Positions 1 to 6,460 of a stretch of 11,789 bases of DNA are shown here, in pieces. The notes beneath the pieces are model-generated. The model did no database searches and was not told the DNA's origin. It was given only the letters and a program-made list of their open reading frames with translations. The DNA comes from an uncultured Ruminococcus sp. (GTDB lineage Bacteria > Bacillota > Clostridia > Oscillospirales > Acutalibacteraceae): NCBI GenBank assembly GCA_902773065.1, contig CACYDD010000270.1, positions 1 through 11,789 of the forward strand. The letters run 5' to 3'. The position numbers were made by a program, and so were the translations under genes. Each line of letters begins with the position of its first letter. Position 1 is the stretch's first letter.

Positions 1-705
1 CTTCCGCCGCATATGCTTGGCTATCAGTGTGGCTATGTAGCAGGTCAGTTCCCGAAATTCGAGGACGAAGTATACTGGATTGCCAATTCCACAAGTAACG
101 ATAAGAAATTCATGCTCCCGACAGCAGAAACTGCACTTGTCAATATCCACAGAGATGAAGTACTGACAAAGGATGAACTGCCGAGAAAGTATATCGCGTA
201 TACTCCCTGTTACCGCCGTGAAGCAGGAAGCTACCGCAGTGAGGAAAGAGGTATGATCCGCGGTCATCAGTTCAATAAGGTTGAAATGGTGCAGTACACC
301 GAAGACGACAAGTCCGATGTTGCTTTTGAAGAACTGGTAGAAAAGGCAGAAAGCCTTGTTCGTCAGCTTGGTCTGCATTACAGACTCAGTAAGCTTGCTG
401 CAGGTGACTGCTCTTTCTCAATGGCAAGAACCTATGACATTGAAGTATGGATTCCGAGCATGGAAATTTATAAAGAAGTCAGCTCCGCTTCCAATGCCCG
501 TGCTTATCAGGCAAGAAGAGGTAATATCCGCTACAGAGGCGACGACAAGAAAATGCACTTTGCACATACACTGAATGCATCGGGTCTTGCAACAAGCCGT
601 GTCATTCCTGCTATCGTTGAGCAGTATCAGAATGAAGACGGCAGTGTCACAGTACCGGAAGTTCTCCGTCCGTATCTGGGAATTGATGTCATTACAAAGG
701 AGTAA
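1..705 (+). CDS. serS: Seryl-tRNA synthetase, C-terminal part (5' end outside window)
   Basis: Class II aminoacyl-tRNA synthetase that charges tRNA-Ser with serine in the cytoplasm. The reading frame is open from base 1, so the visible 234 residues are roughly the last 55% of a usual ~425-residue protein; the N-terminal tRNA-binding coiled coil lies upstream of the window. Visible hallmarks are the serine-binding PTAE (TXE) motif near base 120, class II motif 2 (YRREAG...RGMIRGHQFNKVE, about 208-288) and motif 3 (HTLNASGLATSR, 565-600). The core QARRGNIRYR and the C-terminal VPEVLRPYLG are also typical of the family. Motif 3 differs slightly from the common NGSGLAxGR form. The last codons (aaa gga gta) carry the ribosome binding site of the next gene, which starts 5 nt after the TAA, so the two are probably co-transcribed. 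Confidence 0.96.
   Translation, partial: LPPHMLGYQCGYVAGQFPKFEDEVYWIANSTSNDKKFMLPTAETALVNIHRDEVLTKDELPRKYIAYTPCYRREAGSYRSEERGMIRGHQFNKVEMVQYTEDDKSDVAFEELVEKAESLVRQLGLHYRLSKLAAGDCSFSMARTYDIEVWIPSMEIYKEVSSASNARAYQARRGNIRYRGDDKKMHFAHTLNASGLATSRVIPAIVEQYQNEDGSVTVPEVLRPYLGIDVITKE
696..702 (+). promoter_or_regulatory. Ribosome binding site for the 106-aa gene, inside the serS 3' end
   Basis: AAAGGAG lies 8 nt before the ATG at 711 and overlaps the final serS codons and part of its stop. It supports this start and suggests translational coupling to serS. Confidence 0.75.
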
Positions 706-710
706 TATCT

Positions 711-1031
711 ATGGGACTGTTCGGAAAAAAGAAAAAGCCTGCCGAAAATCTGATGAATGATAAGGAATTGAAAGAACATCTGGCAGACAGTGCTTTGGCA
801 GTTCTCATTAACAGCGGAGAGCTTGTTCCGGAGGAAATGGCAGGAATCAGCGTGGAATTCGGTTATCTGATGATGTGTGAAGGTCATGGTCTGGAAGGAC
901 TTTTCAAAATCATCAAGGATGATAACGTATATTACTTTGCGGCTCAGGTTGATAAACTGATGCTTGTTAATATTAATGAGGAACAGTTTCTTTCCACAAC
1001 ACAGACAATGACAGAAACGCACCTGAAATAA
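711..1031 (+). CDS. Uncharacterised small cytosolic protein (106 aa)
   Basis: I do not recognise this family. The 106-residue product starts MGLFGKKKK, a short hydrophobic then strongly basic N-terminus, and continues with an acidic mixed alpha/beta-looking body. There is no signal peptide and no membrane segment. Two Met-Met/Cys features (LMMCEGHGLEGL) sit mid-protein, but I see no known catalytic or metal motif. The start is well supported by AAAGGAG 8 nt upstream. It sits 5 nt after serS, so it is most likely read from the serS transcript. The stop codon is flanked by a small inverted repeat, and an 18-bp hairpin follows at 1066-1110. A role linked to seryl-tRNA charging is possible from position only. 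Confidence 0.8.
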   Translation: MGLFGKKKKPAENLMNDKELKEHLADSALAVLINSGELVPEEMAGISVEFGYLMMCEGHGLEGLFKIIKDDNVYYFAAQVDKLMLVNINEEQFLSTTQTMTETHLK

Positions 1032-1065
1032 TTTCAGCGGCTGAAAAGTAAATAATAAAATCAAG

Positions 1066-1110
1066 TCCGAAGTTTTCAACATTTTCTGAATTAATGTTGA
1101 AAACTTCGGA
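1066..1110. repeat. Perfect 18-bp inverted repeat between the serS unit and mnmE
   Basis: Arms 1066-1083 (TCCGAAGTTTTCAACATT) and 1093-1110 are perfect reverse complements around a 9-nt loop. In RNA this is a long stable hairpin and could terminate the serS unit. The bases after it on the plus strand (ttctgtgtt) are only partly T-rich, so it is not a textbook intrinsic terminator. The right arm contains the probable mnmE -35 box, so the dyad may also be a DNA operator or attenuate read-through. Confidence 0.85.
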
Positions 1111-1124
1111 TTCTGTGTTATAAT
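1097..1124 (+). promoter_or_regulatory. Promoter of mnmE (extended -10)
   Basis: TTGAAA (1097-1102), a 16-bp spacer, and TATAAT (1119-1124) preceded by TG one base upstream (extended -10). The expected start of transcription is near 1131, giving a leader of about 30 nt before the mnmE start codon. The -35 box lies within the right arm of the 18-bp inverted repeat. Confidence 0.7.
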
Positions 1125-1159
1125 AAATATATGACAATTCATAGTACGGAGAGATGATA

Positions 1160-2524
1160 ATGGAACATACAATAGCGGCAATTTCTACCCCAAATGGTCC
1201 GGGCGGCATGGGTGTGATCAGAATATCGGGAGAAAAAGCCCTTGGGGTAGCAGAAAGCGTGTTTGAATCGGTTTCGGGGAAAAAAATAACTGAAATGAAG
1301 GGTTATACTGCGGCATACGGAAAAATCAAAGATGGGGAAGAATTGATCGATGAAGCGGTAGTTCTTGTTTTCAGAGAACCTCACAGCTATACAGGAGAGG
1401 ATGTTGTTGAAATCTCCTGCCACGGCGGAATGTACATCACAAAGAGAGTGCTAAGAGCCGTGCTGAGCCACGGTGCAAAGCCGGCACAGGGCGGAGAATT
1501 TACCAAACGGGCATTTCTCAATGGAAAAATGGGTCTGACGGAAGCGGAATCCGTCATGGATCTGATTTCTGCAACAGGAGCACAATCAGCAAGAGCGGCA
1601 GTGTCGGCAATGGAGGGAAATCTGCGGAAAAGAATTGATTCCGTCCGTGATGAGCTGATTACTCTTGCGGCACACCTTTCGGCATGGGCGGATTATCCCG
1701 AAGATGAAATTCCCGAAATTGACGAAACAGAACTGTGTACTGGACTTGAAAAGTGCAAAAAGAAATTAACTTTACTTCTTAATACCTATGATGCAGGAAA
1801 AATCATGCGTGAAGGTGTCGATACCGTCATTGCAGGCAGACCGAATGTCGGCAAGTCAACGCTGATGAATTTGCTTGCAGGCTGTGAACGCTCGATCGTC
1901 ACTGATATTCCCGGAACAACAAGAGATATCATTGAAGAATCTGTGATGCTCGGCAATGTTCCGCTGAGACTGTCGGACACGGCAGGAATCAGAAATACCG
2001 ATGATGTTGTGGAAAGTATCGGTGTCAGAAAAGCAAAGGAAAGAGTCAGCGGTGCAGGATTGATTTTTGCTGTTTTTGATGCGACATCTCCGCTTTCAGA
2101 AGAGGACAAAGAGCTTCTGGAGCTTCTGGAAGATGCGCCGGCTGTAGCCGTCATTAACAAGACAGACCTTGAAAGCCGGATTGACAGTGACTTTATCAAA
2201 AGTAAGGCAAGTCATGTTGTTTTTATTTCTGCTAAGAACGGAACGGGAGAAAAAGAGCTGGAGCGGGCGGTTGCAGAAATTGTCGGAACGGCGGAGTTTG
2301 ATCCATCACAGGGAATACTCGCCACAGAAAGACAGCACAGCGATGCCGAAAATGCACTGAGATCTGTTGAGGAAGCAATTTCAGCAATCAATATGGGTAT
2401 TACCCTTGATGCGGTTACGGTAGTGATAGAAGAAGCTATTAATAGCCTGCTGGAGTTGACAGGCGAGCGTGTCACTGAAGCAGTTGTAGATAAGGTGTTT
2501 GCAAATTTTTGTGTCGGAAAATAG
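1160..2524 (+). CDS. mnmE: tRNA modification GTPase MnmE (TrmE)
   Basis: MnmE works with MnmG to install the (carboxymethyl)aminomethyl group on the wobble uridine (U34) of several tRNAs, using folate-bound one-carbon units and GTP hydrolysis. The 454-aa length is standard. The N-terminal TrmE domain (1-120, TIAAISTPNGPGGMGVIRISG) is followed by helices around an inserted G domain. G1 is GRPNVGKS (226-233), G2 TTR (253-255), G3 DTAG (273-276), G4 NKTD (333-336) and G5 SAK (357-359). The C-terminal FCVGK carries the conserved Cys451. GGAGAG at 1148-1153 favours the ATG at 1160 (6-nt spacing) over the ATG at 1154 (no spacing). The usual partner mnmG is not adjacent; mnmE appears monocistronic and ends 9 bp from the convergent SOD-like gene. 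Confidence 0.97.
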   Translation: MEHTIAAISTPNGPGGMGVIRISGEKALGVAESVFESVSGKKITEMKGYTAAYGKIKDGEELIDEAVVLVFREPHSYTGEDVVEISCHGGMYITKRVLRAVLSHGAKPAQGGEFTKRAFLNGKMGLTEAESVMDLISATGAQSARAAVSAMEGNLRKRIDSVRDELITLAAHLSAWADYPEDEIPEIDETELCTGLEKCKKKLTLLLNTYDAGKIMREGVDTVIAGRPNVGKSTLMNLLAGCERSIVTDIPGTTRDIIEESVMLGNVPLRLSDTAGIRNTDDVVESIGVRKAKERVSGAGLIFAVFDATSPLSEEDKELLELLEDAPAVAVINKTDLESRIDSDFIKSKASHVVFISAKNGTGEKELERAVAEIVGTAEFDPSQGILATERQHSDAENALRSVEEAISAINMGITLDAVTVVIEEAINSLLELTGERVTEAVVDKVFANFCVGK

Positions 2525-2533
2525 TATATCTTT

Positions 2534-2974
2534 TCATGCTTTGCAGATGATTCCGCAGGCAATTTTCATGCCTGAGTTTCCTGACGGCTGAGTAACAAAA
2601 TCGTCTGCGTTGCTGTGAATGATCACCGTTCTTCCAATAATATCACGAACACTGAAACGGTCTGTTCTGACCTGCATATGGGCTTTTCCCTTGCAGGAAA
2701 GGAGCGGCGGCAGGTCACCGGCATGATCGGGATGAGGTTTGTTTTTCGGATTAAAATGCGTACTTGAATCGGCAAAATCCTTTCCGCCGCAGCTTTCGCC
2801 CTGATGAATGTGCATGGCAAAAAATCCTGAAGTATTTTCTTTTGGCAGACCGGAAATATTGGCAGTGACCAGCACAGAACAGCCGTTCTGGACAAACCAT
2901 ACTTCACCGCATAACTGCGGATATTTCTCACTGCCTTTTATCATTGCTTTTGCTCTTAACACTTGATGATTCAT
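2534..2974 (-). CDS. Cu/Zn superoxide dismutase family protein, cytosolic form
   Basis: Member of the SodC (Cu/Zn SOD) beta-barrel family, which converts superoxide to oxygen and hydrogen peroxide. From the chosen start the protein has 146 residues. All metal ligands align: copper His55, His57, His73 and His120; zinc His73, His81, His84 and Asp87. The structural disulfide pair Cys62 and Cys140 is present. The position equivalent to active-site Arg143 of human SOD1 is Lys137 (GNSGMKIACG). No signal peptide or lipobox is visible, unlike most bacterial SodC, so it may be cytosolic. An open frame extends to an ATG at 3022, but GGGGG at 2982-2986 lies 7 nt before the ATG at 2974, so that start is preferred. 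It converges on mnmE. True SOD activity versus a metal-binding or chaperone role is not decided by sequence. Confidence 0.88.
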   Translation of the reverse strand: MNHQVLRAKAMIKGSEKYPQLCGEVWFVQNGCSVLVTANISGLPKENTSGFFAMHIHQGESCGGKDFADSSTHFNPKNKPHPDHAGDLPPLLSCKGKAHMQVRTDRFSVRDIIGRTVIIHSNADDFVTQPSGNSGMKIACGIICKA

Positions 2975-3102
2975 AATATCGCCCCCATACATATTATGCA
3001 GGCGGAGTGGTTGCGTTGTCACATGGTGTTCTTAAGAAGGTTGGTGTATCGTTTGGTCAAATCCCAAATTTTCTATTGTTTAAAAAAATAGTATAAACTA
3101 CG

Positions 3103-3136
3103 GAAAGCGTGTACATGATGAACAGTACACGCTTTC
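3103..3136 (-). terminator. Hairpin downstream of the 722-aa secreted protein gene
   Basis: A perfect 12-bp stem (GAAAGCGTGTAC at 3103-3114 and its complement at 3125-3136) has a 10-nt loop. It lies about 90 nt past the stop of the minus-strand gene. On the minus strand the run of seven T follows only after 14 further bases, so termination efficiency is uncertain. The rest of the 2975-3228 gap shows no convincing promoter for the SOD-like gene. Confidence 0.55.
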
Positions 3137-3228
3137 TTTGGTATAATTTTGTAACCGTAAGACGGCACAAAATGAATTATATCATATTTGAATTAGATTT
3201 TCAATAAATTATGAAGAAAAACAATAAT

Positions 3229-5397
3229 TTATTTGATTTTAATAGATTTTACGGAACTGTATGAGCCATAAATTTTTGTACCGTTTACAGTTTTATAGGC
3301 TCTTACTTTTACATAGTAGGTTTTGCCGCTTGGGAGATTGGTGACAAATGTTGAAGTTGTTGTACCTCTGCTGATATTTTTTTGCTTGCTACCTGTGAAA
3401 TTTTTATTTACTGAGTACAGAACCTCATATCCGCTGACAGAACTGTCTTTCGCCCATGCTGCTTTGAAAAGCCTGCTTTTTTCAGAAACAACAGATTTCA
3501 GTGAAACCGTTTTTGGAAGAATTTTGAATGTTTTGCTGACCGTTCCGTTATAGTTGCCTTTTCCTTTGATCGTTACAGTAGCTGTGCCGATTGCTTTATT
3601 GTTTTTGTATGAAACGGTATAATCGGTATTTTTGACAAGCTTGTTTGTGCCATATGTTACAGTAAAGGATGGACTGAGATTTTTTCCGGTATAAATATAA
3701 GAGGCTTTTAAACCTGAAATCTTACAGGAAGAGATCTTACGCGGACTGATCGTGTATGTTTTGGTAATTGTTCCGGAATAATTTCCCTTGCCGGTCATTT
3801 TGACTGTAGCAGTGCCGGCTTTAATGTTATTGCTGTAAGAAACGGTATAATCTGTTCCGCTTTTGAGTGTTGTTGTGCCGTTTTTAACAGTGACAGCCGG
3901 TTTTCTTGCTGTGCCTGTATACTGATAGGCAGTGGTGGAAAGAGTCACTGTAAATTTGGAGATATCTTTTTTAGCAATAGTGTAATTTTTGGAAAGTGTT
4001 CCTGTGTAATCTCCTTTGGCGGTGACAGTTGCGGTTGCCGTACCTGCCTTGATATTATTGCTGTAGGTTACGGTATAATCGGACGCATCCACAACATCTC
4101 CATTGATATCGGTAACAGTTACTTTGGGTTTTTTCGCTGCAGCACTGTAGGTATAATTTTCGGTAGAGAGAGTCATTTTGGATATTTTAGTGGGAACACG
4201 GGCTTCATAGGTAAAATCTGTTTCGTTAATGCTGTAATTATAGAGGTCAGAAACAATGGTACGGACTGCCGGGGTCAGATCCGAAAGCTGTACAGATGTA
4301 TTCGGTTTCAGAACATAATAACTTCTGCCGTAAATTTCTGCTGTTTCTTCATTAAAATCGTATACGGTATTATTTCCTGAAACGGCATATTTTTTGCCGT
4401 TCTTGTCAGTATACAAAGATACGGATTCTATGACAATATCAGAAGAAGAAAAACGGTTTTGTGTATCGATTATATAGCCTTTTTCCTGCACTTCTTCTGC
4501 TGTCAGGTCGCTGAGGACTTCAAAGTCACTATCCTGAATATAAGCATCCAACTTTTTGGAATAGAGATATTTTGTGATATCGTAAAGATCCTCACTGGTT
4601 TTTACACCGTTTTCATCAGTATACCATGTCAGGCTTGCCGCATAGATTCCGTCAGGGTCGGAGGAGGAGGCTACAGGATATCCTGTAACCTTTTTGAAAT
4701 TATCATCAATTAATACCGCACTGACCTGATCTGGCTCATCATAGGAAAAACGCTCTGAGCTGACAGTTTCATTGCTTTGTCCGTTTCCGAATCTGACAGC
4801 GGTATAGAGATCACTGCATTTTGTACGGCTGATCGCAGCGGCATTGACTTTTCCGTAAAGGTTCAGATTTGTTTTATCCGAAAATGTAAGCACTGCTTCG
4901 GTATCTTCTGCATAAAGCTGAATAGCAGTATCATAAATCTTGGAAGCATTTACTGTCAGTGTTCCCGAACCGGTAATATTCAGACTGCCGCCATGGTCAT
5001 CGCCGTGAATGATAATCTGCGCAAGCTCACAGTTACCAACGATGTTCAGCGTAAAATCATCACCCATTGCGTTTGTTTCAAGACAAAGCGTCTTATTGAC
5101 CAGACTGTTGACAGTAAGGGTATTTGTTTTTTTATCATACGCTGCACCATTAAGAACAGCAGAATCAGATTTTCCTTCGGCATAAACTTGATAATTGTTT
5201 TTCAGTATCTGAACACTGCTTGTATTCTGTTCATAATCGGAAAATACAATATAAGCAGGGTATTGTGTATTGCCGTTGTTGTCTGTATAGGTTTCGAGCG
5301 GTCCGTTTGCTGCAAACACTGTTGCAGGGGCAGCACCGAAAAGCACTGCTGCGGACAAAAGCATTGCCGCAGGTCTGATCAGCCATTGTTTTTTCAT
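3229..5397 (-). CDS. Secreted multi-domain protein with three Ig-like repeats and a C-terminal FnIII domain (722 aa)
   Basis: A probable extracellular, adhesive or carbohydrate-interacting protein of unknown ligand. A signal peptide spans 1-29 (basic MKKQWLIR, hydrophobic core, cleavage after VFA). Residues ~85-190 are rich in short beta-strands (TLTVN, FTLNIVG, GSLNITGSGTLTVN), resembling the carbohydrate-binding beta-helix domains of gut Firmicutes. A less recognisable segment runs 190-400. Three ~75-residue repeats follow at about 405-476, 477-553 and 554-628, each with a DYTV(T/S)Y..N.(K)A(G)TAT core and a KG(D/N)Y.GT ending. A fibronectin type III-like domain fills 630-722 (SGYEVLYS, GKTYYVKVRAY). 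There is no LPXTG, dockerin, SLH or membrane anchor, so it may be freely released. AAGGGAG precedes the ATG, and a sigma-A promoter lies upstream. Confidence 0.85.
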   Translation of the reverse strand: MKKQWLIRPAAMLLSAAVLFGAAPATVFAANGPLETYTDNNGNTQYPAYIVFSDYEQNTSSVQILKNNYQVYAEGKSDSAVLNGAAYDKKTNTLTVNSLVNKTLCLETNAMGDDFTLNIVGNCELAQIIIHGDDHGGSLNITGSGTLTVNASKIYDTAIQLYAEDTEAVLTFSDKTNLNLYGKVNAAAISRTKCSDLYTAVRFGNGQSNETVSSERFSYDEPDQVSAVLIDDNFKKVTGYPVASSSDPDGIYAASLTWYTDENGVKTSEDLYDITKYLYSKKLDAYIQDSDFEVLSDLTAEEVQEKGYIIDTQNRFSSSDIVIESVSLYTDKNGKKYAVSGNNTVYDFNEETAEIYGRSYYVLKPNTSVQLSDLTPAVRTIVSDLYNYSINETDFTYEARVPTKISKMTLSTENYTYSAAAKKPKVTVTDINGDVVDASDYTVTYSNNIKAGTATATVTAKGDYTGTLSKNYTIAKKDISKFTVTLSTTAYQYTGTARKPAVTVKNGTTTLKSGTDYTVSYSNNIKAGTATVKMTGKGNYSGTITKTYTISPRKISSCKISGLKASYIYTGKNLSPSFTVTYGTNKLVKNTDYTVSYKNNKAIGTATVTIKGKGNYNGTVSKTFKILPKTVSLKSVVSEKSRLFKAAWAKDSSVSGYEVLYSVNKNFTGSKQKNISRGTTTSTFVTNLPSGKTYYVKVRAYKTVNGTKIYGSYSSVKSIKIK
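3514..4185 (-). repeat. Three tandem Ig-like repeat units within the 722-aa gene
   Basis: Units at about 3970-4185, 3739-3969 and 3514-3738 encode similar ~75-residue modules. The first two share YSNNIKAGTAT exactly. The third is more diverged (YKNNKAIGTAT), so they are decayed protein-level repeats rather than recent exact DNA duplications. Confidence 0.75.
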
Positions 5398-5435
5398 GAT
5401 AGAGTTCTCCCTTTTTTAGAAATTGTAATATCTGT

Positions 5436-5464
5436 ATTATATTACTTTTCGGGAAAAAAGTAAA
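5436..5464 (-). promoter_or_regulatory. Promoter of the 722-aa secreted protein gene
   Basis: On the minus strand, TTTACT (5464-5459, 4 of 6 consensus bases), a 17-bp spacer and TATAAT (5441-5436). The expected transcript starts near 5429, giving a ~30-nt leader that includes the AAGGGAG ribosome binding site. Confidence 0.6.
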
Positions 5465-5536
5465 TAGGGATTCCAAGCAGACGCATTTTTTGCTGTCCAT
5501 TCTGTCTTTTACTCACCACATTGTTCTTACTCTTAC

Positions 5537-5576
5537 AAAAATAAACCGCCCCGACACCTCGAAGCGGTTTATTTTT
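5537..5576 (-). terminator. Intrinsic terminator after the 61-aa gene (bidirectional shape)
   Basis: A 13-bp stem pairs 5537-5549 with 5564-5576 around a 14-nt loop. The GC core (ACCGC/GCGGT) has A-tracts on one side and T-tracts on the other, so it could end transcripts in either direction. It lies 26 nt past the stop of the minus-strand 61-aa gene and isolates it from the promoter of the 722-aa gene. Confidence 0.8.
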
Positions 5577-5602
5577 TATATTTTTAGATAGGGGGAATAT
5601 AA

Positions 5603-5788
5603 TCAATTTTCTGCATTGTTATCGGAATCGGACGGTGTACTTTCCGTATTTGTTACAACAGTATTACTGCTGTCCGAACCCGAAGGAGGATTGCCGGAAT
5701 CCGCAGCATTTGCCGAAAAAGCGACCGAGGAAGTAATCAGCAGTGCCAAAGCCATTGCCGAAGCTTTTCTGTGAAAATTTGATATCAT
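5603..5788 (-). CDS. Very small secreted Ser/Asp/Asn-rich peptide (61 aa)
   Basis: I do not recognise this product. It begins with a clear signal peptide (MISNFHRKA, then a hydrophobic AMALALLITSSVAF stretch, cleavage after SANA). That leaves a mature chain of only about 31-33 residues, acidic and low in complexity, made almost wholly of Ser, Asp, Asn, Thr, Pro, Gly and Glu, with no Cys. AAGGAGAG lies 6 nt before the ATG at 5788 and decides that start over an in-frame ATG at 5812. It has its own terminator at 5537-5576, so it looks like a complete transcription unit rather than a fragment. It could be a small surface or signalling peptide, or the leftover leader and linker of a lost larger secreted protein. 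Confidence 0.65.
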   Translation of the reverse strand: MISNFHRKASAMALALLITSSVAFSANAADSGNPPSGSDSSNTVVTNTESTPSDSDNNAEN

Positions 5789-5825
5789 TACAATCTCTCC
5801 TTTGCAGTTCATTTATGTTGATATT

Positions 5826-5847
5826 ATTATAGAGGTATATTTTATCA
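5826..5847 (-). promoter_or_regulatory. Possible -10 region of the 61-aa gene
   Basis: The minus strand has TATAAT (5831-5826) and, just upstream, TAAAAT (5844-5839) preceded by TGA (extended -10 shape). Neither has a good -35 at normal spacing. The whole stretch 5813-5905 is AT-rich and includes a small 7-bp inverted repeat at 5886-5901. Confidence 0.35.
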
Positions 5848-5926
5848 TAGATTTAACGATTATTTTAATATAAATTGAATGTTTTCTTAAAAGATTTTAA
5901 GTTTGATTTTTATGAATATGAAATAT

Positions 5927-6460
5927 TTACAGCAGCTTTCTTACAAAATCCAGAATCACCTCATTTTCTGCCAATGCTCCTTTGCCGATGGTTTTGCAGG
6001 CGAGCATGGCTTCTCTCGGTTCAACAAAGTAAAAGCCGAAATCTTTGAGGGTTTGTATGTTTCTCTGTGTAATAGGGTTTTCATACATTACTGTGTTCAT
6101 AGCAGGGCATACAACGATCGGTTTGTTTCGGAGAGCGAGGATTACTGTTGTCAGCATATCGTCGGCAATGCCTGCCGCCGCTTTTGCAATAAAATTGGCA
6201 CTTGCAGGTGCGATCAGTGCTAAATCTGCCTTTTGTGCAAGAGAAATATGCTCAATCTCAGACGGGATATAATCTGCAAACATATCGGTATGCACCTTAT
6301 TTTTGGTCAGCGACTGAAATGTCAGCGGCGTAATGAATTCCTGACCTGATTTTGTCATGATAACATGAACGCTGTTTCCCTCTTTGGTAAGGGTGTTGGC
6401 AATGTCTGCCGCTTTATAGGCGGCAATACTGCCTGTGACTCCCAAGATAATATTTTTCAT
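5927..6460 (-). CDS. coaC: Phosphopantothenoylcysteine decarboxylase (stand-alone CoaC)
   Basis: An FMN-dependent flavoprotein that decarboxylates 4'-phospho-N-pantothenoylcysteine to 4'-phosphopantetheine in coenzyme A synthesis. The 177-aa length fits the stand-alone HFCD family rather than the fused CoaBC. The N-terminal nucleotide-binding GVTGSIAAYKA is followed by the catalytic His71 (IEHISLA). Other visible motifs are PASAN (85-89), PAMNTVMYENP (119-129) and the active-site Cys155 in the substrate clamp (LACKTIGKGAL). The start ATG overlaps the coaB stop by ATGA, and GGAGGA precedes it within coaB, so the two are translationally coupled. No strong terminator is visible after the stop. 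Confidence 0.95.
   Translation of the reverse strand: MKNIILGVTGSIAAYKAADIANTLTKEGNSVHVIMTKSGQEFITPLTFQSLTKNKVHTDMFADYIPSEIEHISLAQKADLALIAPASANFIAKAAAGIADDMLTTVILALRNKPIVVCPAMNTVMYENPITQRNIQTLKDFGFYFVEPREAMLACKTIGKGALAENEVILDFVRKLL

Noticed and set aside
627..1181. 184-aa open frame on the minus strand across serS, the 106-aa gene and the mnmE promoter
   Set aside because: Antisense to two supported genes, with a composition unlike a real protein and no plausible family.
2975..3022. N-terminal extension of the SOD-like protein (start at 3022)
   Set aside because: The extra 16 residues do not form a signal peptide, and the better ribosome binding site fits the ATG at 2974.
2993..3022. GTGACA - 18 bp - CATAAT as a promoter for the SOD-like gene (minus strand)
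   Set aside because: Matches are fair, but the predicted transcript would start at or inside the ribosome binding site of the 2974 start.
3203..3233. 10-bp inverted repeat at the stop of the 722-aa gene
   Set aside because: The stem is purely A/T with an 11-nt loop and no T-tract; likely chance in AT-rich DNA.
4777..5463. 228-aa open frame on the plus strand
   Set aside because: It lies fully antisense to the well-supported 722-aa secreted protein gene, has no recognisable domain, and runs through its promoter; a shadow frame.
5886..5901. 7-bp inverted repeat after coaC as a terminator
   Set aside because: Almost all A/T, loop of 2 nt and no following T-run on the minus strand.
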